Shown here: positions 18,060 to 26,660 of the stretch, one piece after another | Layout: each line of letters begins with the position of its first letter | Position numbering within the stretch: the first letter of the stretch is position 1 | Source of the DNA: Bacteroides timonensis | GTDB lineage: Bacteria; Bacteroidota; Bacteroidia; Bacteroidales; Bacteroidaceae | NCBI RefSeq assembly: GCF_000513195.1 | Contig: NZ_CBVI010000001.1 | Location: forward strand, 372,001 to 436,000 | Length of the DNA stretch: 64,000 bases | Reading direction: 5' to 3' | Made by a program: the position numbers and the translations under genes | Notes under the pieces: model-generated | Told to the model about the DNA's origin: nothing | The model's input: the letters and a program-made list of their open reading frames with translations, nothing else | Database searches by the model: none

Positions 18060-19319
18060 TTAGTCCTTCAATATCGTCTTCCGGAAATCATCTCCGGATG
18101 GTGACTGGAACACATGCAGATCGAACGCGGAAATAATAGCCAACAGATGGTCGAAGACATCAGATTGCAAGTCTTCATAAGGTATCCAGGATGTGGTTGC
18201 AGAAAAGAAATACAGTTCCAACGGTATACCGTGATCGGTAGGTTGAAGCTGACGCACCATACAGGTCATATCATGATTTACACCCGGATGGCTCTTCAAG
18301 TAGCAATTCAGGTAAGCACGGAAGACACCGAGATTCGTCTGGCGACGCCCGTTCACAAGGATGGAGTTGTCGATATGATGTTCTTCATTATACTCCTTTA
18401 TCACTTGTTCCGTCTGTTCAACGTAGTTTGCCAAGAGCTGTATCTTGCGATACTTTGCCAACATTTCGGGAGTACAGAACCGTACACTGTTCATATCGAT
18501 ATTGATAGAACGCTTGATGCGGCGTCCACCGCTCTCCTGCATGCCACGCCAGTTCTGGAAAGAGTCACTTACGAGCAGGTAAGGAGGAATGGTAGTGATG
18601 GTCTTGTCGAAATTGCGCACCTTCACCGTGTTCAATGACACTTCTATTACGTCACCATCCGCCCCATACTTAGGCATGGTGATCCAGTCTCCCACCTTCA
18701 GCATATTGTTGGCAGAAAGTTGCACACCGGAAACAAAGCCCATGATACTGTCCTTGAACACTAACATCAACACGGCAGCCGAAGCTCCCAGACCGGTGAG
18801 CAATACACCGGGTGAACGGTCAATCAGTATGCTGACAACAATGATACCCCCGACAAAATAAAGGATGACCTGCACTGTCTGCAAAAGTCCCTTCAAAGGG
18901 CGGTCACGGAACTGTTCCTTCTCGCTATATACGGTATAAACCGCAGTAAGCAAAGTGCTGAGAAAACCAAGAAACATTATAATAATAAAGATGAGGCAGA
19001 AACGCATAATAAGCGCCAACGTCGCCGATCCCGCATCGGAAAAAGCCAAGGGAAGCAGGATGTAAATAAGAATAGGTGCCACCATGCGGCTAAGGTGCAC
19101 CATCACCTTCCGGTCGAAAACAATGTCATCCCAGGTAGCTTTTGTTTGTTTTACCAAACGCGAAACAACTTTCAGCAAGATCTTCCGGCAAATAGCATCT
19201 GCCAGATAAGCCACCAAGAGAACTCCCAGAAATGCAATAAATTGATCTAACTGGTCGGCCAATGACCGGCTGAAACCTAAAGTCTGAAGTCCTTCGTTAA
19301 TTTGTTGTACAATGCTCAT
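18060..19319 (-). CDS. MscS-family mechanosensitive channel (YbdG-like)
   Basis: 419 residues, ATG start. Five hydrophobic segments, then the MscS pore and beta domain: LLTGLGASAAVLMLVFKDS (pore helix, about 170-190), GFVSGVQLSANNMLKVGDWI and VIEVSLNTVKVRNFDKTITTIPP, a YbdG/MscM-like variant. Length equals the roughly 415-residue E. coli YbdG. Releases solutes on osmotic downshock in known relatives. It starts 19 nt after the DUF4435 gene, so it is probably co-transcribed with the ATPase/DUF4435 pair. Confidence 0.93.
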   Translation of the reverse strand: MSIVQQINEGLQTLGFSRSLADQLDQFIAFLGVLLVAYLADAICRKILLKVVSRLVKQTKATWDDIVFDRKVMVHLSRMVAPILIYILLPLAFSDAGSATLALIMRFCLIFIIIMFLGFLSTLLTAVYTVYSEKEQFRDRPLKGLLQTVQVILYFVGGIIVVSILIDRSPGVLLTGLGASAAVLMLVFKDSIMGFVSGVQLSANNMLKVGDWITMPKYGADGDVIEVSLNTVKVRNFDKTITTIPPYLLVSDSFQNWRGMQESGGRRIKRSINIDMNSVRFCTPEMLAKYRKIQLLANYVEQTEQVIKEYNEEHHIDNSILVNGRRQTNLGVFRAYLNCYLKSHPGVNHDMTCMVRQLQPTDHGIPLELYFFSATTSWIPYEDLQSDVFDHLLAIISAFDLHVFQSPSGDDFRKTILKD

Positions 19320-19338
19320 GATAGTAAGGGGATTATTA

Positions 19339-20337
19339 TTAATACTTGTTCAGGAAGTCTCTTATATCTTCTTTTAACCACTGATACAAGTAAAGGTTCT
19401 TGTATCCGCTGTTCTTTTTCAACATCAGGCTGACGTTGGTCTGGCTATTCTCATAGCTGGTCAGTTCGTTATGGAATTGTTCGTTGTGGGCGGCCAGACG
19501 CTTGATTTCCTGTTCGCGCTCGCGACGCAGCACGGTGCATACGGGGATAAGAAGTTTCATCACAACACCATCCATGAGGTGATGCCCCTGTATGTAGAGA
19601 TAAGTAGTATCAGGATTCAGTCCCAGCTTCTCCAGTTCCACACCCAAAGCCTCCACCGACTTGATATTTCGCGGAAAACGTCTGTGCATCTCGGAAAGCT
19701 TCTTGGCAACGGCACGCTGCACGGGTTCCAGTGTTCGTTCGGGATGATGTACATTGACTTCCTGCAAGCGGGTGCATGCATTGAAGTCATACATCGGAAA
19801 AGTATAAGTATCTCGTTGGCGATAGAACCAGACGTTCCAGAGAAAGAGCGGATAGACAATTTGCGAATAACGCTTTAGGAAAGCAGGAAAGTCAATCAGC
19901 ATACGGTCGTTCAATGTAGCCTGTACGCAAACTTCGTGCAAGCTTTCAGCATAACAATGGAAATTCTCGATGGCATAAGCGTACGTCTGGAATATGTAGG
20001 GACTACTGTTTATCTTATGTGAAACACTCGTTTTGCCTTGTAACAGAAAGTCGTAGTCACTGTCCACACAGGCTATCAGGCTCTTGCCCAATTCAGTTGT
20101 ATTCAGCGTATTCATCAGCACCATCTTTTTACCCTTGGCAAGAGAGGTAGCCGAAGGCAGCATCACCTGGAAATAATATTCATCTGTCTCGAACTCAGCC
20201 AACAATGTGCGCCAGAAAGCTACATCATCGTAACTTTCCACATACGCCACAATGCGACGCCGCGCCTTCTTGGGATAAAGCTTGTTGGCGGCATTGAAAT
20301 AGGCAGAGGTAAGATTATGTTTTAAAGAAGTAGCCAT
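19339..20337 (-). CDS. DUF4435 protein, AriB-like TOPRIM candidate
   Basis: 332 residues, ATG start. The N-terminal region has the DUF4435/OLD-type TOPRIM layout: a strand ending in YVESYDDVAFW (Glu34, Asp37, Asp38) and VDSDYDFLL (Asp92, Asp94, Asp96), the acidic residues expected for metal binding. The middle, HKINSSPYIFQTYAYAIENFHC, matches the family pattern of a conserved Asn-Phe after an aromatic strand. Downstream of an AAA ATPase (20452-21276). ATPase plus DUF4435 is the composition of PARIS anti-phage systems (AriA/AriB). Here that role is inferred from gene content only. Confidence 0.75.
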   Translation of the reverse strand: MATSLKHNLTSAYFNAANKLYPKKARRRIVAYVESYDDVAFWRTLLAEFETDEYYFQVMLPSATSLAKGKKMVLMNTLNTTELGKSLIACVDSDYDFLLQGKTSVSHKINSSPYIFQTYAYAIENFHCYAESLHEVCVQATLNDRMLIDFPAFLKRYSQIVYPLFLWNVWFYRQRDTYTFPMYDFNACTRLQEVNVHHPERTLEPVQRAVAKKLSEMHRRFPRNIKSVEALGVELEKLGLNPDTTYLYIQGHHLMDGVVMKLLIPVCTVLRREREQEIKRLAAHNEQFHNELTSYENSQTNVSLMLKKNSGYKNLYLYQWLKEDIRDFLNKY

Positions 20338-20347
20338 AATAATAAGT

Positions 20348-20460
20348 GATAAGGTGGTAAAAGTGATAAGGTGATAAGGTGATAAGGTTGGCAGGGGGTG
20401 ATGGGGTGAGATTACATTACCACTTTATCACCTTACCATCCTATTACCCTATCACCTTAT
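20348..20460. repeat. Hairpin element E5 between ATPase and DUF4435 genes
   Basis: GATAAGGTGGTAA (20348-20360) pairs with TTACCACTTTATC (20417-20429), one mismatch. Multiple GTGATAAG units on the left face ATCACCTTA units on the right. Same design as E1-E4 (arms of a repeated short unit), but the loop does not show the GGCTGCG core. It reaches the 3' end of the ATPase gene. Confidence 0.65.
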
Positions 20461-21276
20461 ATCCGTAGATATTTCATCAACTTCCGTCACCGCATCCAGC
20501 CAGCCTTCCATGATGACGGCGGGAGAATGGGTAGTAAGTATCAATTGAACATTGGGATTCAGTTCACGTATCATGCTGATAAGTTTCTGTTGCCACTCGA
20601 TGTGCAAGGACGCTTCGGGTTCGTCCATAAAGAGAACACAATGGGCGTTATCGCGCACCAGCACGGTAAGTAGAATAATCAGCATCTGTTTTTCACCGGA
20701 AGATAGTTTATAGGGCAACAGGCGTTCACCGTCCTGATAGAAGATGATTTCATTACTGCGGCGATCTATGATTTTGCGGGTATAGCTGAATAACTGATCC
20801 ATCAGATCCTGGAACTTCCGCTTGGGAAGGGATAAGGAAGCGGCTTGTGAACGTTGTTCCTCATCGCCGGAAAGGAGTTCGATCATCTTGTTGCCAATAT
20901 TCACCTGATAATCGAGGTATCGGCGTTGCAAGAGATAAAGTTGCCAGTCTAGTTCGGATTTGACGTTCGGATCGGCCATGCGGGCGGTAAAATCGCCCAT
21001 AATCAAGGGGCGGTCGTAACTACGAATTACGTCGTAAGGGATATACGTGGCATCCGGACGGTCGAAGGTAATACGTACGCCTTCTATCTCGCCGTTCTTT
21101 ATCTCCCCCGAAAGTTCTTCCAGATAGTGGACGGAACGGTTGAGGATCGTGGTTTTCCCCACTCCGTTGATACCGGAAAGGATATTCACGTCGGGACGTA
21201 AGTCCCAAGCTATGTCAAAGCGATCCCACAACCTGTGTATCTCTATACGTTTGATGTAATTGGCTTGTTCTTCCAT
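20452..21276 (-). CDS. AAA/ABC-type ATPase, AriA-like candidate
   Basis: 274 residues from ATG 21276. An upstream in-frame ATG at 21348 is unlikely because a TATATTTG promoter box lies at 21298-21305 between them. Walker A GINGVGKT (35-42), ABC-like signature LSSGEKQML, Walker B CVLFMDEPEASLH and switch histidine LTTHSPAV: the ABC-type head of OLD/AAA_15/AAA_21 ATPases, with only a short helical insert. Shorter than typical AriA. Paired with a DUF4435 protein, suggesting a PARIS-like or OLD-like defence unit; an SMC-like housekeeping role cannot be excluded. Confidence 0.8.
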   Translation of the reverse strand: MEEQANYIKRIEIHRLWDRFDIAWDLRPDVNILSGINGVGKTTILNRSVHYLEELSGEIKNGEIEGVRITFDRPDATYIPYDVIRSYDRPLIMGDFTARMADPNVKSELDWQLYLLQRRYLDYQVNIGNKMIELLSGDEEQRSQAASLSLPKRKFQDLMDQLFSYTRKIIDRRSNEIIFYQDGERLLPYKLSSGEKQMLIILLTVLVRDNAHCVLFMDEPEASLHIEWQQKLISMIRELNPNVQLILTTHSPAVIMEGWLDAVTEVDEISTDIR

Positions 21277-21297
21277 AGTTTTTGCTTTTAATGAAAG

Positions 21298-21305
21298 CAA
21301 ATATA
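21298..21305 (-). promoter_or_regulatory. Promoter box of ATPase-DUF4435-MscS unit
   Basis: TATATTTG on the minus strand, 22 nt upstream of ATG 21276. It is a full match to TAnnTTTG; a -33 element is not obvious. Confidence 0.6.
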
Positions 21306-21344
21306 CGTGATTATCTTTTATTTCCACGCCCGGAAATAGAAAAA

Positions 21345-23429
21345 TCACTTCTCATCCGACAAATCAATGCAGAAACATGCGCCATCCCGATAAGATGTAT
21401 CGAGATAAATGGAACCACCCAGACGAGTGACAATGAGGCGACAGGAATAAAGCCCCAATCCGGTGCCGGGCATAAATTCATCCAATTTAGTGAAACGGTC
21501 GAATATATATTCGGCCTTATCAGCCGGAACACCGATTCCCGTATCGCTCACCATAATACGTACTTTTCCTTCGGCATGCACCAAGCTCATACGAATAGTA
21601 CCGGCAACCGTGAACTTTGCAGCATTGTTCAGGAGGTGTTCCACAACACGTTGCAGATATTGGGCATTCGTTTTTACAAGACATTCGTCCGATCCCGATT
21701 CAAATAACCAGGTGATTTCGGGATTTCCTGCTCTTCTCTTACATATATCCAGAAGCCCGGCACAAATCGACAATATATCCACCTGTTCCATAGGAAGCAA
21801 CTCTAACGAACTGCTTAAGTCCGATACTTGCAGGATGTCCTCGAACAATTCAGTCAATTGATTGGAGTTCTTTTCAATGATAACCGGAAAATCTTTTTTA
21901 TCTTCCTGGGACAAATCTTCATTCAGCAACAGGGTACTGAAACCACAGATAGCATTGAGTGGAGTACGTATCTCATGACACATTGACTGTAGGAATTCCG
22001 TCTTCATACGGTCGCTTGCTTTGGCTCGTTCGCTTTCCTTAGCAACTTTCTCATTCGACAGAATCAGTGCCCACTTCGTTGCTTTCAGCCGTTTCGTCAA
22101 CAAGTACTGATAAAGTCCCCAGATAAAGAAAACCAGAAGCAGGACTATGAGCACAGCAAGAGCGATACGATGATAACGTGCTTGAAGTTCGGCCTGTTCT
22201 ATCTTTAGTTTGTCCACTTCAAACAATGACCTCATCTCAGCCAACTGTTCATTCGTCTCCTCCACATGATTATCTTCCATCAAGCTGGTATATTCCCAAA
22301 AGGCGTCAAATCCTTCTTTGTAATGCTGTTTCCATTGAGTAACCAGGTTAATCTTCTTCGCCAGCAACTCAGTCCGCTCATTTGTGTCGGTGGAATCTGT
22401 CCGTTCCAGCAAGTCATCCACCGTCTGCATGGCAAGATCGTATTGTGCTGTATAAAGATAATAGCGGAAAGCGGCAGCCAAGAATGATCTTTCATCTGTC
22501 TCTGAAGTCTTATCCTGATAGTACGCTTTCATCCGGGAATAAATTTCATCAGCTCTTTTCCTGCCTATAGCATCTACGAAATAAAGCATTTCGCTATAAA
22601 CACCCATACGTAAAGCTTCACGGCTACGGGTACGGATATAAGCACGCCTCTTGTAGAAAGGCAGTTCAAACTGGCTATCGTATAGTTGCTCCATTTGTTC
22701 CAAAGCCTCAACAGCCTTCGCTGCTTCTTCAGCTTTTCCTTCAGCACGATAAATGAACTCGATGCGAGTCAGATAATACCAATTGAACTTATAACTTACC
22801 TCAAAAGGTAAATCTCTGACCAACTGTTGAATATTCTTCAAATGGATAATGCGGTCTCCCAAATTCGTAACAGACGGTGAAAAGTAATTGATGCACTCCA
22901 TTGCCGAACAAAGAATCATCTCCCATTGCACTTCCTGCGATTTATCGGAGAGATTTACCTTGTGGCGTTTATACCGTGAAATTTCTTCATTAGCTTCATC
23001 AGGTTTCTCCGCCTCATCCATCTTGCAAACAGAAGGAAAAGCTTTGAGCCATGCCATATAAAAGTTCTTATAAGCCCCTTCCATACACTCTTCTCCTATC
23101 TGCTGATAGTAGTGCAAAGAGTCCGGTTCATCTTTATAACTGCGACAAAGAATATCCAGTGTCTCAAAAATATATATCTGATTTTTCAACTGAATGGCCA
23201 GTTGCAGCGATTCGTTAATATAGGTACGTTTGCTTGTCACATCGTCGGACAAGTCGTACAAGTCAATATACAGCTCCATCCTCTGCTGTTTGTCGACGGA
23301 ATTGTCTTGTAGTGTTTGCAGCAGGTGTTTTCTGGTCTGATTAATATCAATCTCCTGAGCAACACTAACTTGCAGACAAAAGAATATGAGCCAGAGGGTC
23401 GTTATAATTTTTATCAAGTAGTTTATCAT
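21345..23429 (-). CDS. TPR-containing membrane histidine kinase
   Basis: 694 residues from ATG 23429 (MINYLIKIITTLWLIFFC...), chosen over ATG 23456 because a near-perfect promoter puts the transcription start at about 23458. Signal peptide to VSVAQ, helical TPR-like periplasmic domain (about 30-400), one membrane helix (IALAVLIVLLLVFFIWGLYQ), coiled coil, HisKA with [15 protein letters not shown] (His485) and HATPase boxes NNAAKF, DTGIGV, GTGLGLY. No receiver domain. Same design as the kinase at 11257-13458. Its output partner is unknown; the HTH protein at 23585 is on the same strand just upstream. Confidence 0.9.
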   Translation of the reverse strand: MINYLIKIITTLWLIFFCLQVSVAQEIDINQTRKHLLQTLQDNSVDKQQRMELYIDLYDLSDDVTSKRTYINESLQLAIQLKNQIYIFETLDILCRSYKDEPDSLHYYQQIGEECMEGAYKNFYMAWLKAFPSVCKMDEAEKPDEANEEISRYKRHKVNLSDKSQEVQWEMILCSAMECINYFSPSVTNLGDRIIHLKNIQQLVRDLPFEVSYKFNWYYLTRIEFIYRAEGKAEEAAKAVEALEQMEQLYDSQFELPFYKRRAYIRTRSREALRMGVYSEMLYFVDAIGRKRADEIYSRMKAYYQDKTSETDERSFLAAAFRYYLYTAQYDLAMQTVDDLLERTDSTDTNERTELLAKKINLVTQWKQHYKEGFDAFWEYTSLMEDNHVEETNEQLAEMRSLFEVDKLKIEQAELQARYHRIALAVLIVLLLVFFIWGLYQYLLTKRLKATKWALILSNEKVAKESERAKASDRMKTEFLQSMCHEIRTPLNAICGFSTLLLNEDLSQEDKKDFPVIIEKNSNQLTELFEDILQVSDLSSSLELLPMEQVDILSICAGLLDICKRRAGNPEITWLFESGSDECLVKTNAQYLQRVVEHLLNNAAKFTVAGTIRMSLVHAEGKVRIMVSDTGIGVPADKAEYIFDRFTKLDEFMPGTGLGLYSCRLIVTRLGGSIYLDTSYRDGACFCIDLSDEK

Positions 23430-23464
23430 ATTCGGACAATTTGAAGAACTTGTCACTTAAGTTG

Positions 23465-23496
23465 CAAATATAGAATAAATTGGAGGTTAGAGCAAA
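23465..23496 (-). promoter_or_regulatory. Promoter of TPR kinase at 21345
   Basis: Minus strand: TTTG (23493-23496), 20-nt spacer, TATATTTG (23465-23472), an exact Bacteroides sigma-ABfr-type promoter. The expected transcript start is at about 23458, which settles the start codon at 23429. Confidence 0.8.
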
Positions 23497-23584
23497 TTTA
23501 TTCGTATTTAACTGTAATAAGAAGTCTTTCTATGATTTCACTGCAAGTAGGCGTTGGCGGAATTGATATCTATATTAGTGACAA

Positions 23585-24031
23585 TCAGCATTGTTGTATA
23601 TACTTATCCAAACTATCCGTAGCTGATAATGCCAACTTATTTTTAATGCGCTGTTTTGCTTTCAATACAGACCGGGGAACTATATTAAACAGAAGCGCGA
23701 TTGTCCTATTATCCAAGTGAGCACGTAACAGATAACACAACCTCAACTCCTGGGCACTTAAACGAAATGGCACTAATTCTTCTGACAGGCACCCACCATA
23801 AAACAAGTCTATGACGATAAACAGATCCCTCCATTCAGCCTCATCCTTGACTATACCATAAGCAGGTTTTTGATGAAGACACAGCAACTGCCCCATTGCC
23901 ACTATCAAAGAAGAAGAACATCCGGCTAATGCCGAAGCCTTCTGATAATCCTTCAATTGTTTTGTCAACTGTTTATTGCGGTACAGCAGACAAGCATTCC
24001 AACTATCCTTATACGTATCCATATCCACCAT
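23585..24031 (-). CDS. Small LuxR-type HTH protein
   Basis: 148 residues, ATG start. The C-terminal half reads as a four-helix LuxR/GerE-like HTH: LSAQELRLCYLLRAHLDN, then TIALLFNIVPRSVLKAKQRI. This is the form seen in Bacteroidetes TPR-linked regulators. The N-terminal half is helical with no recognised sensor domain. It starts 16 nt after the O-antigen-ligase-like gene and is probably the last gene of the lepB unit, so it may feed back on it or work with the adjacent kinase. Confidence 0.7.
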   Translation of the reverse strand: MVDMDTYKDSWNACLLYRNKQLTKQLKDYQKASALAGCSSSLIVAMGQLLCLHQKPAYGIVKDEAEWRDLFIVIDLFYGGCLSEELVPFRLSAQELRLCYLLRAHLDNRTIALLFNIVPRSVLKAKQRIKNKLALSATDSLDKYIQQC

Positions 24032-24047
24032 GTTATATCATATTAAC

Positions 24048-25730
24048 CTATTCAATCTTCGTATTACACCAGTCGTTCCCTATCTTTTCCACTTCGCCCC
24101 TCATTTCCCTGATAGCGGTGGAATGCACTTTCGGCTCTTTAGTCAATACAATCCGTTGCATCTTCTCAAACTTCTCCCTATTCCGATAGCCCGGTTCCGC
24201 ATAAAGTTTTGCCAGCAGGTAGTAGGGATAAATCCGCCCCGGCAACCGGCGGACCGATGCCAGGTAATAAGTTTCAGCCTTTTCATAGTATTGCATTTCC
24301 TGATAATTCTTACCTATAATATTCAATACCATTGGATCAGCACTATATAAGACAGCCTGTTCCAGAAGCAAATTAGATTGATCATAACGACCGGACTTAT
24401 GCAAACTATGCCCATATTCAAATAAGAATTCCCCCCTTTCTTCCAACTGCGGGTAGAGCTTACGGTAAGCCTCATCGGCAGCAGTATAATTTCCCTGATG
24501 ATAAATCATCCTCGCATACACCCAACCCCGGCATGCATCTTCCTCCCGTTGCCATTTACCGTTAAGCCCCACTACCCATATCAGTGCACAAGCGCTGCAA
24601 ATAAGAATTTTTCCGCCCACATCACCGGCTCCACAAGCAAACAGCAGACATATACCGGTTACCACGAAAACCGGAAAATACATGGGATAAGAAGAAAAAG
24701 AGAAAACAAGCAAGGATATGAGTGCTCCGCAAATTTCATAACGCCCCCATTTTGTCCCTAACCACAGAACTATCCCAATAGTCAAGAGGAACATGACACA
24801 AATTATAACTCCGGCTGTTAACGCCAGTTCCAGATATTCATTGAAAGCATATTCCGGACTTCCGGCCACACGTTCTTCCCAAGCAGTATAGTCTCCGCTA
24901 CCAAAGTATTTTTCCTGCGCTTCGCCATAGGCATAGGCAAATCCTTCATAACATCCCCAAGGATGTTCTACGATAGCTTTACAAGTAATTTTCCACATAA
25001 ACAGACGTCCCATAGCAGAGTCAGGCTTCAAAAAGAAAATACCAGCACCTCCTAATATCAGAACAAAAAGCCCGACCACTCCCCATGTAAGGTAACGTTT
25101 CTTATATCTCCGCCACAATACGCCCCACTTACGTCTGTCACGATGCATATACGCCACCCATGCACAGCTTATTGCAGCAGCAATCCAGGCAGAACGGCTC
25201 ATTGTAGCCGGTAGTACACATAAGATGAGAATGCCGGCAAGCCCTGCCGTCACTTTTTCTATTTTATGAAGAACATCTGTGCTTTTCCACTCACAGGCAC
25301 GTAAATACAAATGCAGGCAAACAGGTAATATCAACGCTAAATATCCCCCATACGGACCGGGGTTGAAGAAAGAGCCTGTCAGTGCATACCGTGAATGCCC
25401 GGAAACAGAAAATCCATATAATTGCCGCAAGCCCCAAACGACTTCAATAGTCCCCAATAATACCAAACTCCAAGCCACATGAACAAAGAAATTCCGGAAA
25501 AACAAAATATCTGTCCAGGAAGCTTTTCCTAGAAGTTGTAGCAAACAAGAAGCAGTGATACAACCGGTCGAAACCAATACAGCTTTTCCAAACCACACCC
25601 ATTGGCCGATGGTTTCGCCTGCAGGCAGTTCAGGAGTTGTCGCACATACCATACTCAACAAGGAGCAAACAGCTACAAACTGTAGCAAAACAACTGTAGC
25701 CTCTCTTATTTTATGTGTCCATCCTATCAT
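24048..25730 (-). CDS. O-antigen ligase-like membrane protein with TPR tail
   Basis: 560 residues, ATG start overlapping the lepB stop (TAATG). About 11-12 hydrophobic helices (1-400). The signature GHSRYALTGSFFNPGPYGGYLA fits the Wzy/WaaL (O-antigen ligase/polymerase) family, including a conserved Phe-N-P-x-x-x-G-x-Y-L. A C-terminal periplasmic region with TPR-like repeats (about 420-545: AYRKLYPQLEERGEFLFEYGHS, AETYYLASVRRLPG) follows. No polysaccharide genes adjoin it; the neighbours are a signal peptidase and transglutaminase-like lipoproteins, so its substrate is unclear. Confidence 0.8.
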   Translation of the reverse strand: MIGWTHKIREATVVLLQFVAVCSLLSMVCATTPELPAGETIGQWVWFGKAVLVSTGCITASCLLQLLGKASWTDILFFRNFFVHVAWSLVLLGTIEVVWGLRQLYGFSVSGHSRYALTGSFFNPGPYGGYLALILPVCLHLYLRACEWKSTDVLHKIEKVTAGLAGILILCVLPATMSRSAWIAAAISCAWVAYMHRDRRKWGVLWRRYKKRYLTWGVVGLFVLILGGAGIFFLKPDSAMGRLFMWKITCKAIVEHPWGCYEGFAYAYGEAQEKYFGSGDYTAWEERVAGSPEYAFNEYLELALTAGVIICVMFLLTIGIVLWLGTKWGRYEICGALISLLVFSFSSYPMYFPVFVVTGICLLFACGAGDVGGKILICSACALIWVVGLNGKWQREEDACRGWVYARMIYHQGNYTAADEAYRKLYPQLEERGEFLFEYGHSLHKSGRYDQSNLLLEQAVLYSADPMVLNIIGKNYQEMQYYEKAETYYLASVRRLPGRIYPYYLLAKLYAEPGYRNREKFEKMQRIVLTKEPKVHSTAIREMRGEVEKIGNDWCNTKIE

Positions 25731-26620
25731 TATTCTATCTTTTTGAATATCCTATTCCACCGCACTCTATCCGTCCTCTTATCCACTGATTTCCATATCC
25801 TGACAGCCTTTCCAACAATATATTCTTCTGGCAACAGCCCCCAATAACGGGAATCTTTTGAGTTTTCAGCTCTATCTCCAGCCATGAAATAATAGTTTTT
25901 TAAAAAACGATATTCAGCAATAAGGCTATCGCCCAAATACACATTCCCCGCTTCATGACGGAGGTTTCCTTGCCGCTCCCACTCCACTATATTCCCATAA
26001 AGTTTAACAGTGCGTCCATCCATCGGGATGGCGTCACCTGATTTGGGAATATACAGAGGCCCAAACTCTTTCACCGTCCATCTTATCAAAGAATCTTCGG
26101 GATATGCCCTCACACCGATTGCATCATCAGCAAGCGCCTGTTCATTTATCAGTGCCATGAACCTGTCCTGCGCATCCACGTACCCCAGTGTTCCGGCATA
26201 GCCATCCACCTTATAGCGTCCGTTTACAATGCGGAACGTATCTCCCGGCAACGCAACACACCGTTTCACATAATACTGCATCACATCCATTTCAATCCGC
26301 TTCCACTGTTTAGGACAAGGATAGTTAAAGACTACTATATCATTCCTCCTCATTCCACCCATTCCCAGCAAGCGTTTTATCTCCACTTGCTTTCCTGCAA
26401 CGGCATCCATCACATTGAAGAGCCTTGCCCCATACGTTAGTTTATCCACCAATATCACATCACCAGCCAATAGTGCCGGCTCCATCGAATCACTTGGAAT
26501 ATGGAACGAGGTCACACAAAAGACTTGCGCCAACAGCCACAATACCACAATGCCACAGAACCAAAGGAAAAGATCAATTCCCTTATTTACGATTTTCTTC
26601 AAAGATGCACTTCTCTTCAT
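25730..26620 (-). CDS. lepB: Signal peptidase I paralogue
   Basis: 296 residues, ATG start. One N-terminal membrane helix (about 14-38), then box B FHIPSDSMEP with catalytic Ser45 and box D YYVKRCVALPGD with catalytic Lys119; box E AGDRAENSKDSR lies near residue 245. All catalytic parts are intact. Removes signal peptides on the outer face of the inner membrane. Encoded between a transglutaminase-like lipoprotein and an O-antigen-ligase-like protein, not with lepA or housekeeping genes, so probably a specialised second copy. Translationally coupled to the next gene. Confidence 0.93.
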   Translation of the reverse strand: MKRSASLKKIVNKGIDLFLWFCGIVVLWLLAQVFCVTSFHIPSDSMEPALLAGDVILVDKLTYGARLFNVMDAVAGKQVEIKRLLGMGGMRRNDIVVFNYPCPKQWKRIEMDVMQYYVKRCVALPGDTFRIVNGRYKVDGYAGTLGYVDAQDRFMALINEQALADDAIGVRAYPEDSLIRWTVKEFGPLYIPKSGDAIPMDGRTVKLYGNIVEWERQGNLRHEAGNVYLGDSLIAEYRFLKNYYFMAGDRAENSKDSRYWGLLPEEYIVGKAVRIWKSVDKRTDRVRWNRIFKKIE

Positions 26621-26660
26621 CCCTCCATGAAATTAAAATCAAAACTATAGTTCCCGGTAT

